Assembly (NCBI GenBank): GCA_965277875.1
Contig: CBDIDV010000002.1
Span: 6,076,001-6,140,000, forward strand
Source of the DNA: CAWFQB01 sp965277875
GTDB lineage: Bacteria; Armatimonadota; Chthonomonadetes; Chthonomonadales; Chthonomonadaceae
Direction: 5' to 3'
Length of the DNA stretch: 64,000 nt
Shown: positions 43,906 to 51,912 of the stretch, piece by piece
Layout of the letters: every line of letters begins with the position of its first letter
How positions within the stretch are numbered: the first letter of the stretch is position 1
Made by a program: the position numbers and the translations under genes
Notes under the pieces: model-generated
What the model was told of the DNA's origin: nothing
Database searches by the model: none
The model's input: only the letters and a program-made list of their open reading frames with translations

Positions 43906-44709
43906 ATGCTCGAACCCGTACCTTTATCTCCCACCAGTATTCGTGATCTTGGCTGTGGATTCAAGTACCAGGAATTACGTCTACTGAGACGCTGGCCCAA
44001 GCAGCGCGCGCAATCAACGTTTCTGCTAAATGGTCGCGCTGCTCACGCCGTGTTTCGGGAGTTGTTTGATCCTAAACACGGCTCTAACCCGCCGCACACT
44101 GACCGGCTAGAAGTGGCTCTGCGAAGAGCGGTGGCATCAGAAGCCTACCCTGACGCCATTGCCAAGCAGATGGCGAGTGGCTGGATTTCCAGTCTCGTGG
44201 CGGCCTACTTAGATTTTCACGAGCCAGGGCGTACCGTGTTGGCGGTGGAGCAGAATGCAGACTTTCCTTTGTACTATCAAGGCCGCCATGTCGCTCAGGT
44301 CTCCGCGCGCCTTGATCGCGTCGAAGTTGACACGGATGGCGAAACCCTCGTTGTGGTTGACTTGGCGTGTGGGGACAAGCCCCTGCACATCCACCAGGCG
44401 TGGATGGATTTAGCAGTGGCAAAAGCGCGCTACAAGCACGATAGGTACAAACGCTACCGCTTGGAAATCCATTCCGTGACCAGCGATGAGGTTCAGGTGA
44501 CGAGTTGGAAAGGTGCAGACCTCAAAGGCGTGAACTTGGAGGTCGGCGCGCTTGCGGCTGCATTCCAAGAGGCAGTGGAACGCGATGCAGTTGTCGCAAG
44601 CCCCTGTGAGGCATGTCTTTACTGCAACTTGAAACTCACTGGGCGCTGCCCCATCCAAGTTCCCCAAAACATTGAGGAGTTGGGATTTGACGACGAAGAT
44701 ACCCTCTAA
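43906..44709 (+). CDS. PD-(D/E)XK nuclease-like protein with Cas4-like cysteines
   Basis: The 267-residue protein begins SPTSIRDLGCGFKYQ and shows the RecB/Cas4 order: GRAAHAVF (motif His), ARLDRVEVD (motif Asp) and LVVVDLACG where D-x-K would be expected. The catalytic Lys is missing (DLACG instead of DYKTG), so nuclease activity is doubtful. The C-terminus has C-x2-C-x2-C-x7-C (CEACLYCNLKLTGRC), and with the N-terminal Cys it could hold a 4Fe-4S cluster as in Cas4 and AddB. GGAGG precedes the ATG. It is followed by two small hypotheticals and an orphan CRISPR array 1.4 kb on. Confidence 0.7.
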   Translation: MLEPVPLSPTSIRDLGCGFKYQELRLLRRWPKQRAQSTFLLNGRAAHAVFRELFDPKHGSNPPHTDRLEVALRRAVASEAYPDAIAKQMASGWISSLVAAYLDFHEPGRTVLAVEQNADFPLYYQGRHVAQVSARLDRVEVDTDGETLVVVDLACGDKPLHIHQAWMDLAVAKARYKHDRYKRYRLEIHSVTSDEVQVTSWKGADLKGVNLEVGALAAAFQEAVERDAVVASPCEACLYCNLKLTGRCPIQVPQNIEELGFDDEDTL

Positions 44710-44755
44710 TCGGCAGGTTTATTGCCACTATTGCTAGACATCAAGGAGAACGAAT

Positions 44756-45256
44756 ATGACTACATCCAATTCGATGATGCTTCGCGGACAAAAGCGCGCC
44801 TACGCCTATGTGCCAATGGAACTTGACAGCGAACAGGTGTATAGCGACCTGTCCCTGTGCCAGTACGCCGCCACCCGTGCGCTCATCATCTTGGGCGTAA
44901 TTTGGGACAGAGGAGATGACAACGCGATGACCATCTCCTTCATGGCTTTGAACAGCGCTGACACCTACACGGCCCATTGCGCCCAAAACATACCCGACAA
45001 CACGGACTGCGATGAAACTGATCCTCGCTCGGTCGCTCGCTTCATCTTGGGTAGTGTCGAGTGGGAATACCAATGCCAGATCGTGCGCGACCATGACAAG
45101 ATAGAGGTGTGTGACGACTGCAACTTCGCGCAACTTGAAGGGCGCAAGGTGTCGTTCGCAGACATCCGCCCTGCGGTTCGAGCCGTTTTCGATGCGGTGT
45201 GGTGTGAGGCTGAACGCATAGCGCAGCCCACCGACCCGAATGAATGCGAATGCTGA
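44756..45256 (+). CDS. Hypothetical protein, possible paralogue of the next gene
   Basis: The 166-residue acidic protein has no family I recognise. AAGGAG sits eight bases before the ATG, which supports translation. It is Cys-rich toward the C-terminus (VCDDCNF, VWCEAE, CEC at the end). The blocks IWDRGDDNAMTISFMALNS and EWEYQCQIVRDHDKIEVCDD match in order and spacing blocks of the following protein, suggesting an old duplication. It lies in the island between a Cas4-like protein and a CRISPR array. Confidence 0.6.
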   Translation: MTTSNSMMLRGQKRAYAYVPMELDSEQVYSDLSLCQYAATRALIILGVIWDRGDDNAMTISFMALNSADTYTAHCAQNIPDNTDCDETDPRSVARFILGSVEWEYQCQIVRDHDKIEVCDDCNFAQLEGRKVSFADIRPAVRAVFDAVWCEAERIAQPTDPNECEC

Positions 45257-45270
45257 AAGGAGAGATGAAC

Positions 45271-45681
45271 ATGACGATTATAACTGCCGAACGACGCATC
45301 CTCGCCTATGAGGATTACCCTCTGCCTGCCGAATACATGGACGAGTATCTGACGACTAGCCAATCAGCGATTGCCACTCAAATCTATGATCTGACAATCT
45401 GCTGGGACAGAGATGGCGCTCCTGGAGTTCACCTCACTTTCAGTGACTCACATGGCAAGCGCTTCTATGCGGCGGCAACACCTCCGTTTCGCAAGGAAGA
45501 TCAGGGCTGGAAAGTTGCCATCTACCGCGACAACGAGCATGGCAAGCAAGTCGGACAGGCCGAATGCTTTTGCCGTCTACAAGACGGCACTCAGATGATC
45601 ATGCAGGATGTTGTGCAAGTTCTGACTGCTGCCGCCTGTATTCAGATGGACGCCGAAGACACAGGCTACCCACGTACATGA
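45271..45681 (+). CDS. Hypothetical protein, possible paralogue of the preceding gene
   Basis: The 136-residue protein starts at ATG 45271 with AAAGGAG upstream. A Met two codons earlier is possible. The blocks ICWDRDGAPGVHLTFSDS and GWKVAIYRDNEHGKQVGQAE are arranged like those of the previous gene. No known domain or signal is seen. The two genes are 14 bases apart and should be cotranscribed. Confidence 0.6.
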   Translation: MTIITAERRILAYEDYPLPAEYMDEYLTTSQSAIATQIYDLTICWDRDGAPGVHLTFSDSHGKRFYAAATPPFRKEDQGWKVAIYRDNEHGKQVGQAECFCRLQDGTQMIMQDVVQVLTAAACIQMDAEDTGYPRT

Positions 45682-45732
45682 GGCTTTCAACGTGAAGGAG
45701 TGGTCTGTCAATCGGCACATGTAGTCCTCGTC

Positions 45733-45774
45733 GCCGGAGCCGGAATATCTTTTCGGCTTCGGCATTCTATTTTG
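45733..45774 (+). terminator. Terminator after the two hypotheticals
   Basis: GCCGGAGCCGGAA (45733-45745) pairs over 13 positions, with two G-U pairs in RNA, with 45751-45763, and ATTCTATTTTG follows. Confidence 0.7.
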
Positions 45775-45805
45775 ATGAACTTACTTGAAATGGGTACAAA
45801 TATGA

Positions 45806-45988
45806 CCCGTCGAAGGCGTTGATGCCCTCGGCGTGGAGATCGAAAATTCAACACGGCTCACGACATATCAGGGCAAACGCACGGCCCTAAATCCCTATCT
45901 CATCGCACAAGTGCGCGCCTGCTTCAACGCGATTAAAATGCGTTTGCCCTACGTTCGCCCTGGGAGAACCTTGACAATGCGCGACTAA
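45806..45988 (+). pseudogene. Remnant coding segment without a start codon
   Basis: From the TGA at 45803 to the TAA at 45986 one frame reads EIENSTRLTTYQGKRTALNP and then YLIAQVRACFNAIKMRLPYV, which has the composition of real protein. There is no start codon with a ribosome site, so it looks like the 3' end of a decayed gene. The family is not recognised. It overlaps the promoter-like signal upstream of the CRISPR array. Confidence 0.35.
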
Positions 45989-46000
45989 GTTGTGCATAAT
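45971..46000 (+). promoter_or_regulatory. Putative leader promoter of the CRISPR array
   Basis: TTGACA (45971-45976) and CATAAT (45995-46000) are 18 bases apart and point toward the array, whose first repeat starts 103 bases further on. The intervening sequence would be the leader. Confidence 0.6.
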
Positions 46001-46102
46001 ACATTTACGGGCTGGATCACAGCCCATGCTGGTGAAATCCCCACGCCTTCCAGCAATCCTGACACTTTGACGCACTGTTGCATTAGGTAGATACCTGTAT
46101 GT

Positions 46103-46253
46103 GTTTCTTCCATGCGCGTGGGGAGTGATCGACGTTGTTTTGCCGCACGGTCGGGGATGTCATGTTTCTTCCATGCGCGTGGGGAGTGATCGGGAGAGAC
46201 ATGTTTTTCGAGCAAGAGATGAACGTTTCTTCCATGCGCGTGGGGAGTGATCG
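46103..46253 (+). CRISPR. Orphan CRISPR mini-array: three identical 29-bp repeats, two 32-bp spacers
   Basis: The repeats are at 46103-46131, 46164-46192 and 46225-46253, all identical, starting GTTTCTTCC and ending GAGTGATCG with GCGCGTGGGG in the middle. The spacers are 46132-46163 and 46193-46224, each exactly 32 bases. The 29/32 geometry and the ending -GATCG after a GTGGGGA stem fit type I-E. No cas gene is in the window except a Cas4-like protein at 43906, which is not usual for I-E. The array has its own promoter-like signal before it and a hairpin after it. Confidence 0.92.
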
Positions 46254-46280
46254 TTACAAAGATGTAACCAACACTTATTT

Positions 46281-46312
46281 CAGGGCAGGCAGAAAATTTT
46301 CTGCCTGCCCTG
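46281..46312. terminator. Perfect 16-bp palindrome after the CRISPR array
   Basis: CAGGGCAGGCAGAAAA (46281-46296) is followed at once by its reverse complement (46297-46312), 28 bases after the last repeat. It probably ends the precursor CRISPR RNA, though it lacks a T run. Confidence 0.6.
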
Positions 46313-46363
46313 GATTTCTAACAGCCAACTCTTGACTGTAATTACCGCCCGATCCTTCCTTAA

Positions 46364-46537
46364 CGGCATCTCAGAGGCGACAGGGACAGTAACACTCCTA
46401 TCGGCTGGCAGGCAAATGACTGTGGCCTCGTGGAAGGTAGTCGGCTCTTATTGGTGTACTATGTTGACGACCAGAGAATGTACATCCTCACCCAAATCAA
46501 CTGCTATGCGACAACGATCATGTTGGTATTGATCTAA
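46364..46537 (+). pseudogene. Remnant coding segment, possibly a RelE/ParE-like toxin
   Basis: Between the TAA at 46361 and the TAA at 46535 one frame reads GWQANDCGLVEGSRLLLVYY, VDDQRMYILTQI, with the beta-strand rhythm of RelE-fold toxins (LLLVYYVDDQRMYILTQI). There is no start codon, and the end (CYATTIMLVLI) seems frameshifted. The family assignment is a guess. Confidence 0.25.
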
Positions 46538-46575
46538 AAGCAACTGCCGCAGATGAAATTTGAAAACAGCCTTAG

Positions 46576-47262
46576 TCACTCTGTTGTTGGTTCGAGATCA
46601 GGATTTGTGACTGCTACCGAAATGAATATCCTTTCGTAGAACCACAACATCCACAAGGTGGTGAAAGCGTCCTCTTGTGCTGAGAGAAACGCCCCACCAA
46701 ATACATTTCCTAAAATACGTGGCCCATTCACATTTCTCTTTGAGAATTCCCTCCACACAGCAGGAAAATCCCAGGAGTGGAACCGACGTACTTCATATTC
46801 ATAGTGGGAGGGCAGTATTTGCTTTCGGGCATTGTAATAAAGCCCCCAGACGATTGTGGAGAAGGTCTGTGTCACCCTATCCTCATCAATCGGAAAAGAG
46901 GGGAAGTGGCCCAGGTAAATACCGCCTATCGAGTAGAACGGTTCCAAGTGTGCGGTGCGTATTGCAGCGTTTGCAACGGGCGATTTATTCTGCCGCAAGG
47001 CGCTTAATACTTTGTCGTGGAAGATGTCTTGCGCCACAGGACTCGCATTGCCGAACAGGTCAAGCGTCAGCATATCACGCAGAAATGCGTCATCTAAAGA
47101 CTTTTTCTGGCTGTTGCACATGTCACAGGCTTTGACTGTTATTAGATCGGGTGGATACGGCTCAACGAACAGGCATTTAGGAATGACGTGATCAACACTT
47201 AATTCTTTGATTTCTCCACAATATGCACACTCGCCCGTTTTGCGCTTCCCCTTTTTGCTCAT
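46576..47262 (-). CDS. HNH endonuclease family protein
   Basis: The 228-residue protein starts at ATG 47262 with AAAGGAG upstream; the longer frame is rejected. The HNH core is CAYCGEIKELSVDHVIPKCLF with the second Cys pair in CDMCNSQKKSLDD: a zinc-binding C-x2-C, the catalytic DH, and C-x2-C with Asn. The remaining 150 residues form an unknown helical/beta domain. HNH nucleases of this size often belong to defence or mobile systems. It lies in the island with other defence-like genes. Confidence 0.85.
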   Translation of the reverse strand: MSKKGKRKTGECAYCGEIKELSVDHVIPKCLFVEPYPPDLITVKACDMCNSQKKSLDDAFLRDMLTLDLFGNASPVAQDIFHDKVLSALRQNKSPVANAAIRTAHLEPFYSIGGIYLGHFPSFPIDEDRVTQTFSTIVWGLYYNARKQILPSHYEYEVRRFHSWDFPAVWREFSKRNVNGPRILGNVFGGAFLSAQEDAFTTLWMLWFYERIFISVAVTNPDLEPTTE

Positions 47263-47438
47263 GGCCCTCTCCTTTATACTCTTGACCCACGAATAGGCAG
47301 AAAAGTTTGCATCTATAATCGTGAAGCACATTGGACGCACTGAATGATACGCCGCGCGTATATTGCGAGGCTGACGAGGCTGCACCTAAGCCCATACGTG
47401 GGTGGAACGGCTGACGCCATTAAGCCCTATTATCTGCC

Positions 47439-47481
47439 CGCAAATAAACACCCCAATCAATGCGTGGGGTGTTTATTTGCG
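47439..47481. terminator. Bidirectional terminator, 17-bp stem
   Basis: CGCAAATAAACACCCCA (47439-47455) pairs perfectly with 47465-47481 around a nine-base loop. It separates the DUF4062 gene from the HNH gene; the rest of 47263-47540 shows no gene. Confidence 0.75.
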
Positions 47482-47540
47482 CTTCAACGCTTATACTGTT
47501 AGCATGTTACGCTTGACCGTGCGATTGGTTTGCAGTTAGT

Positions 47541-48974
47541 TCACTCATCTAAGGGCGGCTTGGACAACAAGTCGCAATCACCTTCCACGTCTATGGTGAC
47601 GGGGGACTTGTTGCCATACATTTTGTGCCGCTGCCCGCGGAAGCGGACGTGTAGCATGTTGCCTGCGCGCGGCCCCAATGTGAGTTCAAGGATGTGCTCA
47701 ACCGTGCCATTGGTTTTCAAGCCGAAGATAGCCCACAGACGTGCAAGCGGAAGGAAGGTTTGCTCCTGACCCTGGAACTGTTCCCATAATTGCGGAAACA
47801 GGCTTCCCGGAATTTTCATGCGCCCGCTGTCACCACGTACTGAACTAAGGAGCATCATATCGTGCAGGTCGCGCGAATTGACTGTTGCCCTTCCATTGTG
47901 ACCACCAGGCAGTTCGTTTAGCAGCAGAAGTCGCACACGCATCTCCGCGATCTTATCCGGCGAAACCCCGTTGATGGTCGCCTCGCCCATAAAGAAGTTG
48001 GATTTCAGTTCTTCGGGTTGGAGGGTGAGTGACCAGACCTTGCCTGCGGACGAAGTGTTGGAGGTCACAGTCACAACACGCGCGAGGCCGCCATCGTTGC
48101 GGTGTGCGTAAGGGATAGGTTCGGTTCGTTGATAAGGTTCCGAACGCAACGATTTGAACATTACGTCATCTTGCGCGCCAGTCGAGACGGTTTCGATATT
48201 CAGGCTGCCGTCAGCGGCTTCGTCCACCGTCTCAGCGAGAAAATAGCGGTTGTTTAGGAATACCCACATGCCGGATTCGCTGACACTGGCCGTAGGCGTT
48301 TCTGACAAGCGTTGCGGTCTCTGAGCAGTTATGTCCGGCGACGAAGAAACCACAGTGCGCGAAGATGGTGGGGCGGCAATAGAGCGGTCGGAACTTACCG
48401 GATCAATCATTGGCTTTATAGTTGAAGGCGGCGAAGGCGTCTGGACATTGTACGTAGCGAGCCGCTGCTCCATGTGGCGGCGGAACTGCGCCCGAAAGTC
48501 GTTCGTGTCGGTGAAATCGCCTATAAGCCCTTCGGGGAACAAGGACTTCTTGAATTTTACAACCTCCATCTTTTGTGCGAGTTCTGCTTCATTGGCGAGG
48601 TTGGCAGGCTGGTTCTTGAAATAAAACGCTATGTCGGGAGTGCCAGTAGTGGTGTACGTGGCGAACGCGCGCTCAAACTCTTCTACAGTTCCTGACCCGG
48701 CACGCGGCGTAGGTGAACCAAACTTGTTCCACATGATGCCAACGAAAAGATCGTACTGCGTCATGTCACCGATCTCGTTATTGAGAACTTGTTGCCCGTC
48801 ACCACCGAAGCCGGGATAAGCGTCCGTTTCCCAGCCCACAATGTCGAAGTGGATGTTCTTTTGCCGGGCGGTGACACGATTAAGTTCTTCCAATATCTCG
48901 CGCGCGGCATCGCGTTCCGCCTGAACATCGCCGGGAGACGCCAAGAAAATGGTAACATGTTGCGCGGTTCTCAT
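47541..48974 (-). CDS. DUF4062-domain protein with unknown C-terminal half
   Basis: The 477-residue protein begins MRTAQHVTIFLASPGDVQAE, the hallmark of DUF4062, a TIR-like domain found at the N-terminus of STAND and other defence proteins. The signature continues FDIVGWETDAYPGFGG and YDLFVGIMWNKFGSPTPRAGSGT. A Pro/Ser-rich linker (about 190-240) leads to a C-terminal region of about 240 residues (MWVFLNNRYFLAETVDEAADG, then RDLHDMMLLSSVRGDSGRMKIPG) that I do not recognise. There is no NTPase domain, unlike STAND proteins. AAAGG is upstream of ATG 48974. Confidence 0.75.
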   Translation of the reverse strand: MRTAQHVTIFLASPGDVQAERDAAREILEELNRVTARQKNIHFDIVGWETDAYPGFGGDGQQVLNNEIGDMTQYDLFVGIMWNKFGSPTPRAGSGTVEEFERAFATYTTTGTPDIAFYFKNQPANLANEAELAQKMEVVKFKKSLFPEGLIGDFTDTNDFRAQFRRHMEQRLATYNVQTPSPPSTIKPMIDPVSSDRSIAAPPSSRTVVSSSPDITAQRPQRLSETPTASVSESGMWVFLNNRYFLAETVDEAADGSLNIETVSTGAQDDVMFKSLRSEPYQRTEPIPYAHRNDGGLARVVTVTSNTSSAGKVWSLTLQPEELKSNFFMGEATINGVSPDKIAEMRVRLLLLNELPGGHNGRATVNSRDLHDMMLLSSVRGDSGRMKIPGSLFPQLWEQFQGQEQTFLPLARLWAIFGLKTNGTVEHILELTLGPRAGNMLHVRFRGQRHKMYGNKSPVTIDVEGDCDLLSKPPLDE

Positions 48975-49056
48975 CTCATGCCTTTCAATACTAAAAGTAA
49001 GCGTTAAGTTCAAACTGAGTAGACACTTGCGTTCATAAAGCGAATACGCTCCTGTA

Positions 49057-49533
49057 CTACGCCGTCTCGTTGTCTGGGTTCTCGTTCAACCATGCTTCGA
49101 TTGCCTGCCACTCCGCCTCACTGACCGCAAAGATGGTCGCGCGCGGCATGTGGAGGATGGTCATATCCCATAAATCAGGGTCGGCTTGTAAATACGCTCT
49201 CCGCAAGGGATTGCTGAGTAGCCTTCGCTCGTAGCGCACTCGAACGCGCGCCTTCGCTGCCAGCCCTTCGGCGGGATTGTACCAGTACCCAATTCCCGTG
49301 GTGGAGTCGGGCCGAACTTCCGGGGCGGTCAGCACACTGCCAATCGCGTAAATCCCTGCGTGATCGCCGGAAATCCAAATCAAAACGCGGTCTCCCGCGC
49401 GCACACTCTTGGCGTGTTGATTTAGATTCCACCATTCTTCCTGCTCGTCTCGAAGCGAATTCTCCAGATGATACTTGTTAGGGTTGCCCTGGAAAATCCA
49501 GGTTCGACGGGCTGGGCTTGTCGGGTCGTCCAT
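49057..49533 (-). CDS. EVE-domain protein
   Basis: The 158-residue protein has the EVE/PUA-like fold: RTWIFQGNPNKYHLENSLRD, then AGDRVLIWISGDHAGIYAIGSV, then the RVRYERRLLSNPLRR region. EVE domains bind modified bases in DNA and often partner with nucleases or helicases in restriction of modified phage DNA. The start ATG lies one base after the methyltransferase-like stop (49535-49537), so it is the last gene of the XRE operon. The longer frame that reaches 49674 is rejected. Confidence 0.85.
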   Translation of the reverse strand: MDDPTSPARRTWIFQGNPNKYHLENSLRDEQEEWWNLNQHAKSVRAGDRVLIWISGDHAGIYAIGSVLTAPEVRPDSTTGIGYWYNPAEGLAAKARVRVRYERRLLSNPLRRAYLQADPDLWDMTILHMPRATIFAVSEAEWQAIEAWLNENPDNETA

Positions 49534-49534
49534 A

Positions 49535-50515
49535 TCAGGTGTTGTACTCGCCTTCCGCAGCGCTCCAATCCATATCAAAACTGCCGTCCTCGCGCACATA
49601 ATGTGGATACGGCGGCTGCACGCTTCGCCCGTAAAATAGAGGAATCTCGTTGAATGGGACGCGCCGCCCGGCATAAGGTGCGGCGTCTAACCCTTCTCCA
49701 GCAATAGCATCTACCAAAACCATCGAGGAAGTCAGGGTTGGGTCGTCGTCCAAATGGTAGCGGTGCATTCCGTCTACTTTCTCGCGCACCCCCCAGCCCC
49801 CATTTGCCAGAAACCGCTGCGTTGCCAGCCACGTCTGTAGTGTCCACGGCCTGCGCGCATCGTAGGGCATGATGATGCAGCCGCTTGCACCTTCCTGTTT
49901 GCAGAGTTCCTGTCCACGACCAATGAACAGTTGCGCGCTCGCCCCTTGATTGTTCGAGCCGAACGGCGGGTTGGTATAAAACCAATCGCAAGTGCCGATT
50001 AGGTCAGCGGGCAGCGGATCAAAGAAGTTGTGTAACTGGGTTTCGAGTAAACGTGAAAATCCATATCGCAGAGCCATCCTGCGCGCTGCCGCAAGCACAC
50101 GCGCATCGAAATCCAGCAGCACCATACGCGCCGGTGACGGATTGCCACAGAGAGATAGCATTCCCAGCATCAGACTGGCGCTGTCGATGTCTCCCACGAA
50201 AGCAACCGTCTTGCCCGCCAGGTATGGCGCGATCAGTTTGGCTTGGCGGAGTAGGTCACGGTCGTACATGGGTATCTGATCGAACTCTCTTAACGCGAGC
50301 GGGCGGTTTTGTGCCACCAACTTCACGGCTTCGCGTTCCGCACCGGAAAGCGCCACTCGCAGCCGCGTTTGCAGCCCACCTTTGCCGTAGAGAGACGATG
50401 CCTTCTGGGAGGCATTATGATCCTCATGGAAAGAGGAGCGGGCGATTTGCTCCTCATCAGATTCCCGCATAGGTATGGAGAAGAAGGCGCGCATCTCCTC
50501 GACAGACATTTTCAT
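49535..50515 (-). CDS. SAM-dependent methyltransferase-like protein (BpsA/N6-MTase-like, NPPF motif)
   Basis: The 326-residue protein has a nucleotide-fold motif I (FVGDIDSASLMLGML), acidic strand-2 residue (VLLDFDARVLAAARR) and the motif DWFYTNPPFGSNNQG. The fold order resembles branched-polyamine synthase BpsA, and the NPPF motif resembles N6-adenine and N2-guanine methyltransferases. The N-terminal 90 residues contain a helical region. It overlaps the ImmA-like stop by four bases (ATGA). Between an ImmA regulator and an EVE protein, a role in DNA or RNA modification in defence is plausible but unproven. Confidence 0.7.
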   Translation of the reverse strand: MKMSVEEMRAFFSIPMRESDEEQIARSSFHEDHNASQKASSLYGKGGLQTRLRVALSGAEREAVKLVAQNRPLALREFDQIPMYDRDLLRQAKLIAPYLAGKTVAFVGDIDSASLMLGMLSLCGNPSPARMVLLDFDARVLAAARRMALRYGFSRLLETQLHNFFDPLPADLIGTCDWFYTNPPFGSNNQGASAQLFIGRGQELCKQEGASGCIIMPYDARRPWTLQTWLATQRFLANGGWGVREKVDGMHRYHLDDDPTLTSSMVLVDAIAGEGLDAAPYAGRRVPFNEIPLFYGRSVQPPYPHYVREDGSFDMDWSAAEGEYNT

Positions 50516-51168
50516 GCGTGCGCTTCCTCCCCACGATGGTGCGCCTTGTGATCACTCCACAGGCGCAGCGTTTTGATGCGAAACTCCACGAGTTGTGTGC
50601 TGACACCGAACTCGGCGGCAATGGCTTCGGTCGTGAGGCCACGATAAACACGACGCGCGACGGCTTTGGAGGGCAGCAGGGCTGCGGATGCTGTCCAGTA
50701 GGCTTCGTCTTCAATCTCCGGGTCATACTCCCGATGCGTCACTCCGGCTGTGTCTGTTATCAGGCGAGATGGCTTATGCCCATAGTAGACGTGAGCAATC
50801 TCCTCCATCGTGGTCACAGTGGCGCGTTCTGGCGTTTGGCAGGGGTGCAGAATAATCAACCACTGGTCATCTCCAAGCGAAAGGCCGCTGCCTGACCATG
50901 TCTTCGGGTCACTGCTTTCGATGTGCGCGCGGTCTGCGGGCGCAAGCCCTTCCATGTCGCTGAGTTCCATGAAATGCAACTTGAACTCTGTCGCCAGGCT
51001 TCGCGGGTACAATCGTTCTTCCGGGCCAACGCCTGCCTTCTGCCGCAGGGCAAGACCATTTTCCTCAATGCGGCGTAGAAACTCCCGCAATCCAGTCGTC
51101 GCTAATCGCGGCGCGCGATTGCTGCCCTCCTTGTCCTCAGTCGGTTTTGGTTGAGTTATCCGGCTCAT
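50512..51168 (-). CDS. ImmA/IrrE-family metallopeptidase-like protein
   Basis: The 218-residue protein starts MSRITQPKPTEDK with AGGAA upstream and overlaps the XRE gene by 32 bases. ImmA proteins cut or inhibit their partner XRE repressor. The metal motif is EEIAHVYYGH where HExxH is usual, so the first His is replaced by Glu; the third ligand region is EDEAYWTASAALLPSKAV. The C-terminus has a helix-turn-helix-like TTEAIAAEFGVSTQLVEFRIKTL. With the changed metal site it may be a binding partner instead of a protease. Confidence 0.8.
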   Translation of the reverse strand: MSRITQPKPTEDKEGSNRAPRLATTGLREFLRRIEENGLALRQKAGVGPEERLYPRSLATEFKLHFMELSDMEGLAPADRAHIESSDPKTWSGSGLSLGDDQWLIILHPCQTPERATVTTMEEIAHVYYGHKPSRLITDTAGVTHREYDPEIEDEAYWTASAALLPSKAVARRVYRGLTTEAIAAEFGVSTQLVEFRIKTLRLWSDHKAHHRGEEAHA

Positions 51169-51658
51169 TGTCCGGCTTCCTTTCTGGATGGTCTTCGGGT
51201 GGCGCGGCAGCCTGCAATTTAGCAAACTGGTCATAAGCGACCCGGAACATCCGCGACAGCGCCCCGGCTGTATCCGGGTCAAGGTTGCGATCTGCCCTAA
51301 GATGGGCTTCTACGATGTCAGGCGTGGCTTCGCCTGCGTGATGCACCACACTGTGCGCGGGCGGCGGTGTTTCAAAAGTGCTGACTCTACCAACGGACAC
51401 TCCGAGCCAGCGGGTGATAGCGGCAAGCGTCTCCATGTCGGGCGAGCGCATTGTTCGTTGTACGCCGTCAGCGCCCCGCTGTAATTTCCCCTGGCGTTCC
51501 CACCGGGAGAGAGTCGCCGCGCTGACACCTGCCTGTTGAGCGGCCTGTTCCAGCGTCAAATCCACAGCCTGACGCTTTTCACGGATCAGTTTCCCCAAAT
51601 CTTCCAGACTGACGACTTGGGCTGATTGGGGTGTCCCGCCTGGTGAATCTTTTTTCAT
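51137..51658 (-). CDS. XRE-family repressor, first gene of the defence operon
   Basis: The 173-residue protein has a helix-turn-helix (LGKLIREKRQAVDLTLEQAA then QQAGVSAATLSRWERQG) at about residues 20-70. Position and pairing with ImmA suggest it represses its own operon and is inactivated under stress or infection. The start at 51658 has GAGGAG upstream; a longer frame to 51715 would begin inside the -10 box and is rejected. Two matching operator repeats overlap its promoter. Confidence 0.85.
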   Translation of the reverse strand: MKKDSPGGTPQSAQVVSLEDLGKLIREKRQAVDLTLEQAAQQAGVSAATLSRWERQGKLQRGADGVQRTMRSPDMETLAAITRWLGVSVGRVSTFETPPPAHSVVHHAGEATPDIVEAHLRADRNLDPDTAGALSRMFRVAYDQFAKLQAAAPPEDHPERKPDNEPDNSTKTD

Positions 51659-51713
51659 GGGCGGTTGATCTCCTCGTACTGCCGTTTCTGGATATAAATT
51701 CATTGTCTGGATC

Positions 51714-51760
51714 ATTATATCACATAATTATTCATGTGTGAAATATATTTCATGTGTGAA
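51714..51760 (-). promoter_or_regulatory. Promoter and two 12-bp operators of the XRE operon
   Basis: On the minus strand TTCACA (51737-51742) and TATAAT (51714-51719) are 17 bases apart. TTCATGTGTGAA, itself an imperfect palindrome, occurs at 51731-51742 and 51749-51760, 18 bases apart. The first covers the -35 box, so binding would block transcription. Confidence 0.75.
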
Positions 51761-51912
51761 AATAAGAAGGCAAGAAAATGGCTCTGCGATTACGCGATTG
51801 GCGTAGGATAGCCTCCTATACGATCAATGTTTGCTCCATAACGCCCGGTCAAGCAGCGATGACATCAAAGCGTTTGATCCGGCCCGCGCGCTTTTATCAA
51901 ACACCATTTATC

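Noticed and set aside
46332..46532. 66-residue plus-strand frame after the CRISPR array
   Set aside because: No ribosome site; another frame of the same DNA reads more like a decayed protein.
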